DNA of 64,000 nucleotides, from assembly GCA_030148225.1 (NCBI GenBank), contig JASBTX010000042.1:124001-188000 (forward strand). Reading direction: 5' to 3'. Source of the stretch: Paracoccaceae bacterium. GTDB taxonomy: Bacteria > Pseudomonadota > Alphaproteobacteria > Rhodobacterales > Rhodobacteraceae. Numbering within the stretch: position 1 is the stretch's first letter; the number at the start of each line of letters is the position of its first letter. Below, piece after piece: positions 1 through 8,348 of the stretch. The notes under the pieces are model-generated. The model did not search any database. It saw nothing but the letters and a program-made list of their open reading frames with translations, and was not told the origin of the DNA. Both the position numbers and the translations under genes were made by a program.

Positions 1-1895
1 GCGCTAGCCCGGCCTATCGCGAAAAGGAATTCGGCATCTGGCAAAGCTGGACCTGGGCCGAGGCCGCCGAAGAAATCGAGGCACTGGCGTTGGGGTTTCT
101 GACGCTGGGCGTCGAAAAGGGCGATCATATCGCTGTGATCGGGCGCAACCGGCCCTATCTCTATTGGACGATGGTCGCAGCCCAGATGACCGGCGCGGTT
201 CCGGTGCCCATCTATCAAGAGGCTGTCGGCGACGAAATCGCCTATGTGCTGGATCATTGTGACGCCCGTTTTATTGTCGCCGGTGATCAGGAACAGGTCG
301 ACAAGGTGCTCGAGGTTCAGGACCAGCTTGGGAACCTGACGCATATGGTCTATCTCGATCCGCGGGGCATGCGGAAATACGATCACGCCAAGCTGACGCG
401 GTTCTCCACCCTACAGGAAGCGGGCCGTGCGGCACGGACTGATCTGATCGGTGAACTGGAGGCGCGGCGCAGCGCGCTGACAGGCGACGACACCTGCGTG
501 ATGCTCTATACCTCGGGAACGACCGGTCGGCCCAAGGGTGTTGTCCTGTCCTATCACAATATCGTCGAGACCTCGCGCAATTCGTCGGATTTCGACAAGC
601 TGCGGGCAGGTGACGAAATTCTGGCCTATCTACCCATGGCCTGGGTCGGCGATTTCATCTTTTCCATCGGACAGGCCTACTGGACCGGGTTTTGTGTCAA
701 TTGTCCTGAAAACGCTGACACGATGATGAGCGATCTGCGCGAGATCGGCCCGACCTATTATTTTGCACCGCCGCGCGTATTCGAAACCCTTCTGACGAAT
801 GTCATGATCCGGATGGAGGATGCGGGCCGGTTCAAGAAATGGCTGTTTCGCGTGTTCATGGATCACGCGCGCAAGGTCGGCCCCAAATTGCTGGACGGGC
901 AGGATGTGGGGCTTGGCGACCGGCTGAAATACATGCTGGGCGAATTGTTTGTCTATGCGCCGCTCAAAAATACGCTGGGCTTCACGCGGGTACGCGTGGG
1001 CTATACGGCGGGCGAGGCGATCGGGCCGGAAATCTTTGATTTCTATCGCTCGCTCGGGATCAATCTCAAGCAACTGTACGGCCAGACCGAGGCTTCGGTT
1101 TTTATCACTCAGCAGGCCGATGGCGAGGTGCGCTCGGATACGGTGGGGACACCGACACCCGGCGTGGAACTGAGGATCGACGATAATGGCGAGGTGTTCT
1201 ATCGTTCGCCGGGCGTGTTCGTGGAATATTATCAGAATGCCGAAAGCACGCGCGACACAAAGGATGCCGAGGGCTGGGTTGCAACCGGTGATGCCGGGTT
1301 CATCGAGGAAAGCTCGGGGCAGCTGAGGATTATCGACCGGGCCAAGGATGTGGGCAAGATGGCCGATGGGTCGATGTTCGCGCCCAAATATGTCGAGAAC
1401 AAGCTCAAGTTCTATCCCAATGTTCTGGAGGCGGTAGTGCTGGGTGCAGGGCGCGATTATTGCACCGCCTTCATCAATATCGACCTGACCGCCGTCGGCA
1501 ACTGGGCCGAACGCAACAATATCGCCTATGCGTCCTATCAGGAACTGGCCGGGCATCAGCAGGTGCTGGACACGATCCAGTCGCATGTCGAAGAGGTCAA
1601 CGCATCGGTTGCCGAAGATGAGATGCTGTCGGGATGCCAGATCCGCCGCTTTCTGGTTCTGCACAAGGAACTGGATGCGGATGACGGTGAACTGACCCGG
1701 ACGCGCAAGGTCAGGCGCCGGATCATCGAGGAGAAATATGCTGATCTGATCGCCGCGCTTTACGACGGATCGCCCGAAGTCTCGACCGTGACCGAGGTGA
1801 CCTATGAGGACGGGCGCAAGGGATCGATCGCGGCCACACTGCAGATCAGGGATGCCGCGATACGCGAGGTCGCTGTGCGGATGGCTGCGGAATGA
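1..1895 (+). CDS. AMP-forming acyl-CoA synthetase, 5' end outside window
   Basis: The reading frame is open from base 3 and already encodes typical ligase sequence (YREKEFGIWQSWTWAE), so the true start lies upstream and the TTG at 90 is not the start. The core A3 motif YTSGTTGRPKGVV, the A5 motif YGQTEAS and the hinge segment IDRAKDVGKMADGSMFAPKY are present, so the adenylate- and thioester-forming parts look intact. The family activates a carboxylate with ATP and CoA in the cytoplasm; the long insert-rich layout resembles long-chain fatty-acid ligases, but the transporter next to it could equally supply an aromatic or branched acid. It is followed 36 bases later by an importer ATPase on the same strand, suggesting one operon. 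Family confident, substrate unknown. Confidence 0.9.
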   Translation, partial: ASPAYREKEFGIWQSWTWAEAAEEIEALALGFLTLGVEKGDHIAVIGRNRPYLYWTMVAAQMTGAVPVPIYQEAVGDEIAYVLDHCDARFIVAGDQEQVDKVLEVQDQLGNLTHMVYLDPRGMRKYDHAKLTRFSTLQEAGRAARTDLIGELEARRSALTGDDTCVMLYTSGTTGRPKGVVLSYHNIVETSRNSSDFDKLRAGDEILAYLPMAWVGDFIFSIGQAYWTGFCVNCPENADTMMSDLREIGPTYYFAPPRVFETLLTNVMIRMEDAGRFKKWLFRVFMDHARKVGPKLLDGQDVGLGDRLKYMLGELFVYAPLKNTLGFTRVRVGYTAGEAIGPEIFDFYRSLGINLKQLYGQTEASVFITQQADGEVRSDTVGTPTPGVELRIDDNGEVFYRSPGVFVEYYQNAESTRDTKDAEGWVATGDAGFIEESSGQLRIIDRAKDVGKMADGSMFAPKYVENKLKFYPNVLEAVVLGAGRDYCTAFINIDLTAVGNWAERNNIAYASYQELAGHQQVLDTIQSHVEEVNASVAEDEMLSGCQIRRFLVLHKELDADDGELTRTRKVRRRIIEEKYADLIAALYDGSPEVSTVTEVTYEDGRKGSIAATLQIRDAAIREVAVRMAAE

Positions 1896-1931
1896 CGCCT
1901 CCGGCGGGAGTATTTGGACAAAGAAGAAGGG
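1896..1931 (+). repeat. Rhodobacteraceae-type intergenic element, copy 1
   Basis: Directly after the ligase stop comes CGCCTCCGGCGGGAGTATTT followed by GGACAAAGAAGAAGG. From memory, similar CCCCCGG-xTATTTGGA-AAGAAGAA strings recur between genes in Rhodobacteraceae. A diverged relative is at 57888-57952. The last purine-rich part doubles as the ribosome binding site for the next gene. Confidence 0.5.
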
Positions 1932-2756
1932 ATGGCCGTGAAGGATAGTGCCGAAAGCTATGTCACCGACGACGGCCGGACCATTGGCGGTGTGCTGATG
2001 GATATCCGCAGCATCACGCTGCGGTTTGGCGGGGTGACGGCGATCAATGATATCTCGTTTGATATTCGCGAGGGTGAGATCCGGGCGATCATCGGGCCGA
2101 ACGGTGCTGGCAAATCGTCGATGCTGAACGTGATTTCCGGGTTCTATGTGCCGCAGGAAGGCGAGGTCTGGTTTCGCGGGGCGTTGCGCCCGCCAATGAA
2201 GCCCTATCAGGTGGCGCGGCAGGGCATTGCGCGGACTTTTCAGAATATCGCGCTTTTCGAGGGGATGAGTGTTCTGGACAATGTGATGACGGGGCGGCTC
2301 AATCACATGAATTCCTCGATGTGGTCACAGGCCCTGTGGCTGGGCCGGGCCGAGGCGGAAGAACATGAAAACCGGGAGCGGGTCGAGCGGGTGATCGATT
2401 TTCTGGAGATCCAGCATATCCGCAAGACGCCGGTGGGCCGCCTGCCCTATGGATTGAAGAAGCGGGTCGAACTGGCGCGCGCGCTTTCGGCGGAGCCTGA
2501 GCTTTTGCTGCTGGATGAGCCGATGGCGGGAATGAATGTCGAGGAAAAGGAGGATATGAGCCGCTTTATCCTGGAAGTGAATGACGAGTTCGGCACCACG
2601 ATTGCGCTGATCGAGCATGATATGGGGGTTGTCATGGATCTGAGCGACCGGGTTGTCGTGATGGATTATGGCCGCAAGATCGGCGATGGCACCCCGCATG
2701 ATGTGCGCAACAACCAAGAGGTAATCGATGCCTATCTGGGGGTCAGCCATGACTAG
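1932..2756 (+). CDS. Branched-chain-amino-acid-type ABC transporter ATPase (LivG-like)
   Basis: This 274-residue protein is the first ATPase of a five-part importer. Walker A (GPNGAGKSS), a degenerate signature (LPYGLKKRVELARAL, LPYG instead of LSGG), Walker B (LLLLDEPMAGMN) and the switch histidine (LIEHDMGVVM) are all readable. The ATG at 1932 is chosen because a purine-rich AAGAAGAAGG sits just ahead of it; an in-frame TTG at 1914 lies inside the purine run and is less likely. Liv-type ATPases power uptake of branched-chain amino acids, but clusters with CoA ligases often take up other carboxylates, so the substrate is open. It works at the inner face of the membrane with the permeases at 3312 and 4314. 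Confidence 0.93.
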   Translation: MAVKDSAESYVTDDGRTIGGVLMDIRSITLRFGGVTAINDISFDIREGEIRAIIGPNGAGKSSMLNVISGFYVPQEGEVWFRGALRPPMKPYQVARQGIARTFQNIALFEGMSVLDNVMTGRLNHMNSSMWSQALWLGRAEAEEHENRERVERVIDFLEIQHIRKTPVGRLPYGLKKRVELARALSAEPELLLLDEPMAGMNVEEKEDMSRFILEVNDEFGTTIALIEHDMGVVMDLSDRVVVMDYGRKIGDGTPHDVRNNQEVIDAYLGVSHD

Positions 2757-2777
2757 TTGCGGCACGCTGGGGGCAAT

Positions 2778-3299
2778 ATGAGGGCCGTGATGGCGATCAT
2801 GGCGCTGGCGGTCATGCCGGCATTGGCTGCGGGCCCGGTTCAGGCCCAGCCCGGCATTGGCGAACGGCTGTTTGCGTATGTCGCGGCCTGCCGGACGGCC
2901 ATCCTGACGGGTGAAATCGCGGCATTTGCCGATCTGGAGGTCGAAACCGAGGCCGTGACCGATGCGATGGAAATACGTGGCTGGCGCGGCCGTCAGGAGC
3001 AGGGACTGGTCGTCAGCCTGATGCGGCGCGCTGTCGGTCACGGCGTGTGCGATGTCAGCTATCGGCCCGTGGACATGAATGCAGAACTGATGACGGAACT
3101 GGCCGCGATACGGTCACGCTGGGAAGAAGCAGAAGCTGACAATGGATTGGCCGTCGAAAACTCGCCCTCTGGCCCGGTTTATATGGCCTGCGCGGACGGT
3201 CGCGGGCTGGCATTGTTTTTCGATCCGGCGGCACGAGGCGCGGGATTTGCGGCCCAGATGGCGTCTGTACCATCATCGAGACTGAAATGCGACGGGTAG
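2778..3299 (+). CDS. Secreted protein of unknown function inside importer operon
   Basis: The 173-residue product starts with a clear signal peptide (MRAVMAIMALAVMPALAAG, cleavage near VQA-QP). The ATG at 2778 gives this leader; the upstream TTG at 2757 would add residues before the basic end. The mature part is small, acidic and has cysteines in the strings AACRTAI, GVCDVSY, MACADGR and LKCDG, which could form two disulfides in the periplasm. I do not recognise the family. It is inserted between the first ATPase and the first permease, a place where Liv operons normally have no gene, so a link to the transporter (for example as a periplasmic accessory) is only an inference from position. Confidence 0.75.
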   Translation: MRAVMAIMALAVMPALAAGPVQAQPGIGERLFAYVAACRTAILTGEIAAFADLEVETEAVTDAMEIRGWRGRQEQGLVVSLMRRAVGHGVCDVSYRPVDMNAELMTELAAIRSRWEEAEADNGLAVENSPSGPVYMACADGRGLALFFDPAARGAGFAAQMASVPSSRLKCDG

Positions 3300-3311
3300 G
3301 GGAGATGGCGC

Positions 3312-4310
3312 ATGCCTGATCAGGTATTGTTTGCGATGGAGGCGGCGATCAACGGTCTGATGGCCGGGGTGCTCTATGCGCTGGTCGCGCTGGGTTTCGT
3401 TCTGATTTTCAAATCCTCGGGCATATTCAACTATGCCCAGGGGGTATTCGCCCTGTTTGCCGCGCTGACACTGGTGGGGATCATGGAAGGTCAGGTGCCG
3501 TTTCAGCATCTGATCAACGCGATATTCGGGACAGAACTGCACGGGTTTGGATGGGAGACGCCGGCCATACTCGCGGTTGTTCTCACGGTGGGGGTTATGG
3601 TTGTGCTGGCCATCGCGGTCGAGCGGCTGATCCTGCGCCATCTGGTCAATCAGCCCGATATCATCCTGTTCATGGCAACGATCGGCCTTGCCTATTTCAT
3701 GGAAGGTTTCGGCGACCTGATGTGGGGGGCGGATATCAAGAAGCTGGATGTCGGCCTGCCACAGGGCGGCAGTTTCTGGATCGAGGAAAACACGGCGTGG
3801 CTGGGCGGTGACGGGTTCTACGGCTTTTTCATCGACCGGCTGGATATCGTGGCCACCATCGCCGCCGCCATTCTGGTGATCGGGCTGACGGCGTTCAGCC
3901 AGTTCACCAAGCAGGGCCGCGCGCTCAGGGCGGTTGCCGATGACCATCAGGCCGCGCTGAGCGTCGGGATTTCGCTGCGCTTTATCTGGGTGCTGGTCTG
4001 GTCCATCGCCGGGATCGTGGCGCTGGTCGCCGGGATCATGTGGGGGTCGAAATCCGGGGTTCAGTTCTCGCTCTCGCTGATTGCGCTCAAGGCGCTGCCA
4101 GTCCTGATGCTGGGCGGGTTCACGTCGATCCCGGGTGCCATTGTCGGCGGGCTGATCATCGGCATGGGCGAAAAGCTTTTCGAATTCCTGATCGGGGCGC
4201 CATTTCTGGGCGGGGCGACCGAGAACTGGTTTGCCTATGTGCTGGCGCTTCTGTTTCTGGTGTTCCGGCCGCAGGGGCTGTTCGGCGACAAGATTATCGA
4301 GAGGGTATAG
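3312..4310 (+). CDS. ABC transporter permease, LivH type
   Basis: This 332-residue protein is built of about eight hydrophobic segments and begins with the family pattern of an amphipathic N-terminus followed by GVLYALVALGFVLIFKSSGI and FNYAQGVFA. The late cytoplasmic stretch QFTKQGRALRAVADDHQAA is the ATPase-contact (EAA-like) loop. It pairs with the permease 3 bases downstream to form the membrane channel of the importer. Length and motif order are normal for the family. The substrate cannot be read from the permease. Confidence 0.93.
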   Translation: MPDQVLFAMEAAINGLMAGVLYALVALGFVLIFKSSGIFNYAQGVFALFAALTLVGIMEGQVPFQHLINAIFGTELHGFGWETPAILAVVLTVGVMVVLAIAVERLILRHLVNQPDIILFMATIGLAYFMEGFGDLMWGADIKKLDVGLPQGGSFWIEENTAWLGGDGFYGFFIDRLDIVATIAAAILVIGLTAFSQFTKQGRALRAVADDHQAALSVGISLRFIWVLVWSIAGIVALVAGIMWGSKSGVQFSLSLIALKALPVLMLGGFTSIPGAIVGGLIIGMGEKLFEFLIGAPFLGGATENWFAYVLALLFLVFRPQGLFGDKIIERV

Positions 4311-4313
4311 GCC

Positions 4314-5390
4314 ATGTTTTACCGTGAAGCCGGCGATTTCAGCACCTCCTACAAAGAGGACAGCCAGACCTTTCCGATCAGGTTCGACCGTTACCGGTAT
4401 TACGTGGTGCTGGTGGTGGCCTTTCTGGTCGTTCCCTTTGTCATCACCGATTACTGGGCCAATGCGGTCTTTGTGCCGTTTCTCATTTATGCGATCGCCG
4501 CCATCGGCCTGAATATCCTGACCGGCTATTGCGGGCAGGTCAGTCTGGGCACGGGCGGGTTCATGGCGGTGGGCGCCTATGCCGTCTACAAGCTGATGAC
4601 CGGTTTTCCCGATGTCAGCATCGTCATTCACATCATCGGGGCGGGTTTTATCACGGCGGGGGTCTGTATCCTGTTCGGATTGCCAAGCCTCAGGATCAAG
4701 GGGTTTTACCTTGCCGTGGCCACGTTGGCGGCGCAGTTCTTTCTGGTCTGGCTCTTTAACCGGGTGGCGTGGTTTTACAATTATTCCGCCTCGGGCCAGA
4801 TCAACGCACCCGAACGCGAGGTTCTGGGCATTGTCGTTACCGGCCCGAATACCGAGGCCTGGGCGCAATACATGATCAGTCTTGTTTTTGTTACGGCCTG
4901 TGCCCTCCTGGCCCGTAACCTGACACGTGGCAAACTGGGCCGTCAGTGGATGAGCATTCGTGACATGGATATTGCCGCCGAAATCATCGGGGTGAACCCG
5001 CTGAGCGCGAAGCTTTCGGCGTTCGCGATCAGCGGCTTCTTCATCGGAATTTCCGGCGCGCTTTTTTTCGCGGTTTATCTGGGTGCGGTCGAGGTTGGCG
5101 AGGCCTTCGGTATCAACAAGTCGTTTCTGGTGCTTTTCATGATCATCATCGGTGGTCTGGGATCCATTTTCGGCAGTTTCGCGGGCGCGGCGTTCCTGGT
5201 GCTGATGCCGGTGCTTCTGAAAAACATCCTTGTCGGCCAATTCGGATGGGCGACTGACCTGGCCGTGCATATCGAGTTTATCATCGTGGGGGCGCTGATC
5301 GTGATCTTTCTGATCATCGAGCCTCACGGCCTTGCGCAGCTTTGGCGGCTGGCCAAGGAAAAACTAAGATTGTGGCCGTTCCCGCATTAG
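4314..5390 (+). CDS. ABC transporter permease, LivM type
   Basis: The 358-residue product has roughly ten membrane segments and the LivM hallmark GLNILTGYCGQVSLGTGGF early on, followed by FGLPSLRIKGFYLAVATLA and the coupling-loop region GRQWMSIRDMDIAAEIIGV. The N-terminus up to about residue 25 is a soluble, acidic extension. It starts 3 bases after the first permease stop, so the pair is surely co-transcribed. It forms the second half of the inner-membrane channel. Confidence 0.93.
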   Translation: MFYREAGDFSTSYKEDSQTFPIRFDRYRYYVVLVVAFLVVPFVITDYWANAVFVPFLIYAIAAIGLNILTGYCGQVSLGTGGFMAVGAYAVYKLMTGFPDVSIVIHIIGAGFITAGVCILFGLPSLRIKGFYLAVATLAAQFFLVWLFNRVAWFYNYSASGQINAPEREVLGIVVTGPNTEAWAQYMISLVFVTACALLARNLTRGKLGRQWMSIRDMDIAAEIIGVNPLSAKLSAFAISGFFIGISGALFFAVYLGAVEVGEAFGINKSFLVLFMIIIGGLGSIFGSFAGAAFLVLMPVLLKNILVGQFGWATDLAVHIEFIIVGALIVIFLIIEPHGLAQLWRLAKEKLRLWPFPH

Positions 5391-5463
5391 GGTGCGGTCA
5401 AACAAAAAGTCCGGGCCTCAGCCCGGCATGACAATGGGTTTAACCAAGGGAGGAATAAATCCG

Positions 5464-6750
5464 ATGAAACTGAAACTTGTGACAATGGCACTTGCCACGG
5501 CGCTGACTGCCGGTTCGGCGGTGGCGCAAGAGCTTGTTCTGCCATGGATGAGCTATCGCACCGGTCCGTATGCAGTAGGTGGTATTCCGCTCGCGGATGG
5601 CTACACGGACTACTTTACACTGCTGAACGAACGTGACGGGGGCATCAACGGTGTTCCTGTCCGGCTGGTCAATTGTGAAACCGGTTATAACACTGAAAAG
5701 GGTGTTGAATGTTACGAGTCGACCAAAGGTGAAGGCGCGCTGGTCTATCAGCCGCTCTCGACCGGGATTACCTATCAGCTGATCCCCAAAGCCACAGCAG
5801 ATGGAATCCCGATCCACTCGATGGGCTACGGTCGGACATCCGCCGCGAACGGCAAAGTGTTCAAGAACGTCTTCAACTATCCGACCAACTACTGGCAGGC
5901 CGCGTCGGTTGCGGTGAACTATCTGCTGGATGAGAACGGTGGCGATCTGTCGGGCAAGACCATTGCGCTGGTTTATCACAACTCTGCATATGGCAAAGAA
6001 CCGATCCGTACGCTGGAAGAGCTGTCCAAGAAGCATGGCTTTAACCTGAGCCTGCTCGCAGTGGATCATCCCGGTCAGGAGCAGAAGTCACAGTGGCTTC
6101 AGATCCGGCGCGAGCGTCCTGACTATGTCTTGATGTGGGGCTGGGGCGTGATGAACCAGGTCGCCATTCAAGAGGCCGCGAACATCCGCTTTCCGATGGA
6201 AAACTTCATCGGTGTCTGGTGGTCCGGGGCCGAGGCTGACGTGATCCCGGCGGGTGATGCCGCCAACGGGTACAAGGCATTGGCGATGAACGGGGTCGGC
6301 ACGAACTTTCCGATCTTTGACGATATCCAGAAATATGTCGTAGATCGCGGTCTGGCTGCAGGCGCAGGTGATCAGATCGGTACGGTTCTCTATAACCGGA
6401 CGATCTATGCGGCCTTCCTTGCTGCCGAGGCGATCAAGACAGCGATGGAAATTCACGGCACCAAGGATATCACGCCGGAAATGATGCGCGACGGTATGGA
6501 AGCGCTGAATATCACCGAGGCGAAGATGGCCGCGGCCGGCATGCCCGGCTTTGGCCCCGAGTTCCAGGTGAGCTGTGAAAACCATGGTGGCCCGGGTTTG
6601 GGTGCGGTTCAGCAATGGGATGCTTCGACCGGCACCTGGAGCCTGATCACCGACTTCATGGAGCCTGACAGCGAAGTGATCAACGCGCTGATCGAAGAAG
6701 ATTCGATGGCATATGCGGCCGAAAACAACATCGAGCTGCGCTGCAACTGA
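5464..6750 (+). CDS. Periplasmic substrate-binding protein of the Liv-type importer
   Basis: This is a 428-residue type-I binding protein with signal peptide MKLKLVTMALATALTAGSAV cut before QELVLPW. The start at 5464 has an excellent ribosome site (AAGGGAGGAATAAATCCG); in-frame codons from 5392 onwards are untranslated leader. Two-lobe features of the family are visible, e.g. INGVPVRLVNCETGYNTEKG and ALVYHNSAYGKEPIRTLEEL. Two extra cysteines in the C-terminal part (QVSCENHGG and ELRCN at the end) may form a disulfide. It captures the ligand in the periplasm and hands it to the two permeases encoded upstream. The ligand is not identifiable from sequence alone. Confidence 0.92.
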   Translation: MKLKLVTMALATALTAGSAVAQELVLPWMSYRTGPYAVGGIPLADGYTDYFTLLNERDGGINGVPVRLVNCETGYNTEKGVECYESTKGEGALVYQPLSTGITYQLIPKATADGIPIHSMGYGRTSAANGKVFKNVFNYPTNYWQAASVAVNYLLDENGGDLSGKTIALVYHNSAYGKEPIRTLEELSKKHGFNLSLLAVDHPGQEQKSQWLQIRRERPDYVLMWGWGVMNQVAIQEAANIRFPMENFIGVWWSGAEADVIPAGDAANGYKALAMNGVGTNFPIFDDIQKYVVDRGLAAGAGDQIGTVLYNRTIYAAFLAAEAIKTAMEIHGTKDITPEMMRDGMEALNITEAKMAAAGMPGFGPEFQVSCENHGGPGLGAVQQWDASTGTWSLITDFMEPDSEVINALIEEDSMAYAAENNIELRCN

Positions 6751-6759
6751 TCTGAGATT

Positions 6760-6788
6760 TCCGGCGGCGGCCCCGTGTCGCCGCCGGA
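6760..6788 (+). terminator. Hairpin between binding-protein gene and second ATPase gene
   Basis: TCCGGCGGCG and CGCCGCCGGA form a 10-bp perfect stem around GCCCCGTGT. No run of T follows, so it is more likely an mRNA-stabilising or partially attenuating hairpin that keeps binding-protein expression high than a full terminator. Confidence 0.5.
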
Positions 6789-6818
6789 TCACAAACGAAT
6801 TTTGAAAGTGTTTGCGTG

Positions 6819-7634
6819 ATGCTGGACGCCGGACAAACCCAAGAATCGCTGTTGGAAGTCAACAATATCGAGGTGATCTACAATCACGTCATCCTCGTTC
6901 TCAAAGGCGTAAGCCTGTCGGTTCCCAAGGGGGGGATCACGGCGCTTTTGGGGGGTAATGGCGCGGGCAAGACCACGACGCTCAAGGCAATATCCAACCT
7001 GCTGCATTCCGAGCGTGGCGAGGTCACCAAGGGCACAATTCACTATCACGGAGATTCCGTCGCCGATCTGAGCCCTGCGGCACTGGTCAAGCGTGGTGTC
7101 ATCCAGGTGATGGAAGGGCGCCACTGTTTCGAACATCTGACGGTCGAGGAAAACCTGCTGACGGGTGCCTATACGCGCAAGGGTTCGGTGCAGCAGGATC
7201 TTGATCTGGTCTATTCATACTTTCCCCGGCTGGCCGAACGGCGCAAGAGCCAGGCCGGTTATACATCCGGCGGCGAACAGCAGATGTGCGCGATTGGCCG
7301 CGCGCTGATGTCGCGCCCAGAAACGATCCTGCTTGACGAACCATCAATGGGGCTGGCCCCGCAACTGGTCGAAGAGATTTTCGGCATCGTCAAGGATCTG
7401 AATGAACGCGAAGGCGTCAGCTTTCTGTTGGCCGAGCAGAACACGAATGTCGCCCTTCGGTTCGCGCATTATGGCTACATTCTGGAAAACGGTCGCGTCG
7501 TCATGGACGGGCCAGCCGATGAGCTGAGAGAAAACCCGGACGTGAAAGAGTTTTACCTGGGCGTCAGCGAAGAAGGGCGCAAATCATTTCGCGATGTCAG
7601 GTCATACCGTCGTCGCAAGCGCTGGTTGTCGTGA
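6819..7634 (+). CDS. ABC transporter ATPase, LivF type
   Basis: The second ATPase of the importer (271 residues from the ATG at 6819; a GTG directly before it at 6816 is possible). Walker A is GGNGAGKTT, the signature is TSGGEQQMCAIGRAL, Walker B is ILLDEPSMGLAP, and the switch residue lies in LAEQN, with Gln where other ATPases have His, as is usual for LivF. The C-terminus carries a basic tail (SYRRRKRWLS) beyond the normal family end. Its last four bases overlap the GTG start of the next gene, so the VIT-like gene is translationally coupled to it. Confidence 0.93.
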   Translation: MLDAGQTQESLLEVNNIEVIYNHVILVLKGVSLSVPKGGITALLGGNGAGKTTTLKAISNLLHSERGEVTKGTIHYHGDSVADLSPAALVKRGVIQVMEGRHCFEHLTVEENLLTGAYTRKGSVQQDLDLVYSYFPRLAERRKSQAGYTSGGEQQMCAIGRALMSRPETILLDEPSMGLAPQLVEEIFGIVKDLNEREGVSFLLAEQNTNVALRFAHYGYILENGRVVMDGPADELRENPDVKEFYLGVSEEGRKSFRDVRSYRRRKRWLS

Positions 7635-8335
7635 CGGATTACGAACAGGCACACGAAGAACCCCATTTCGTCAATCGCACCGGCTGGCTGCGGGCGGCGG
7701 TGCTGGGGGCCAATGACGGGATAGTTTCGGTCTCAGCGCTGATCGTTGGGGTCGCTGCGGCCTCACCGTCGACCTATGCCGTGTTTCTGTCGGGCGCGGC
7801 GGGTCTGGCCGCCGGGGCCATGTCGATGGCCGCAGGCGAATATGTCTCGGTCTCGTCCCAGTCTGATCTGGAAAGCGCCGATATCCGGCGCGAAGAACGC
7901 GCGCTGCGCAACAATCCCAAAGGTGAAGAAACAGAGCTGGCCCAGATTTACCGCGCGCGTGGCCTGTCCGAAGATACAGCGCGGCTGGTGGCACGCGAAC
8001 TGACCGAAGCCGATGCGCTGGGGGCGCATATCCGCGACGAACTGGGCCTGACCGACGAACAGGCGGCGCGCCCGATCCTTGCTGCGCTCGTCTCGGGTAT
8101 CACCTTTTCGGTTAGTGCGGCAGTGCCGCTGATCGCGGCCATACTGGCGCCAGCAGGCGCGTTGATACCTGTCGTCGTCATTGTCACGCTGATCGCGCTC
8201 ACGGGATTGGGCGCGCTCGGTGCCTATGCGGGCGGCGCGCCGGTGGGCCGGGCGTCGCTGCGCGTCGTCCTGTGGGGCGGGCTGGCCATGGCCGTCACCG
8301 CGGGGGTCGGACGGCTCTTTGGCGTTGCGGTCTAG
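7631..8335 (+). CDS. VIT/CCC1-family membrane protein
   Basis: The 234-residue product matches the vacuolar iron transporter/CCC1 family: GANDGIVSVSALIVGVAAA in the first membrane segment, AGAMSMAAGEYVSVSSQSD, a central acidic cytoplasmic region of about 70 residues (metal-binding in relatives, here RREERALRNNPKGEETELAQ), and three more membrane segments. Family members move Fe2+ or Mn2+ out of the cytoplasm. The gene uses a GTG start overlapping the stop of the ATPase gene (GTGA), which ties its translation to an organic-acid importer, an unexpected partner. Confidence 0.85.
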   Translation: MTDYEQAHEEPHFVNRTGWLRAAVLGANDGIVSVSALIVGVAAASPSTYAVFLSGAAGLAAGAMSMAAGEYVSVSSQSDLESADIRREERALRNNPKGEETELAQIYRARGLSEDTARLVARELTEADALGAHIRDELGLTDEQAARPILAALVSGITFSVSAAVPLIAAILAPAGALIPVVVIVTLIALTGLGALGAYAGGAPVGRASLRVVLWGGLAMAVTAGVGRLFGVAV

Positions 8336-8348
8336 AGGGCGGAATATG

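Noticed and set aside
630-2306. 558-codon antisense frame across the acyl-CoA ligase and ATPase genes
   Set aside because: Spans two real genes with clear motifs on the plus strand; composition is shadow-like.
3273-5327. 684-codon open frame antisense to the two Liv-type permeases
   Set aside because: Extremely rich in Asp, His, Gln and Arg, with no domain; it is the complement of hydrophobic permease codons in GC-rich DNA.
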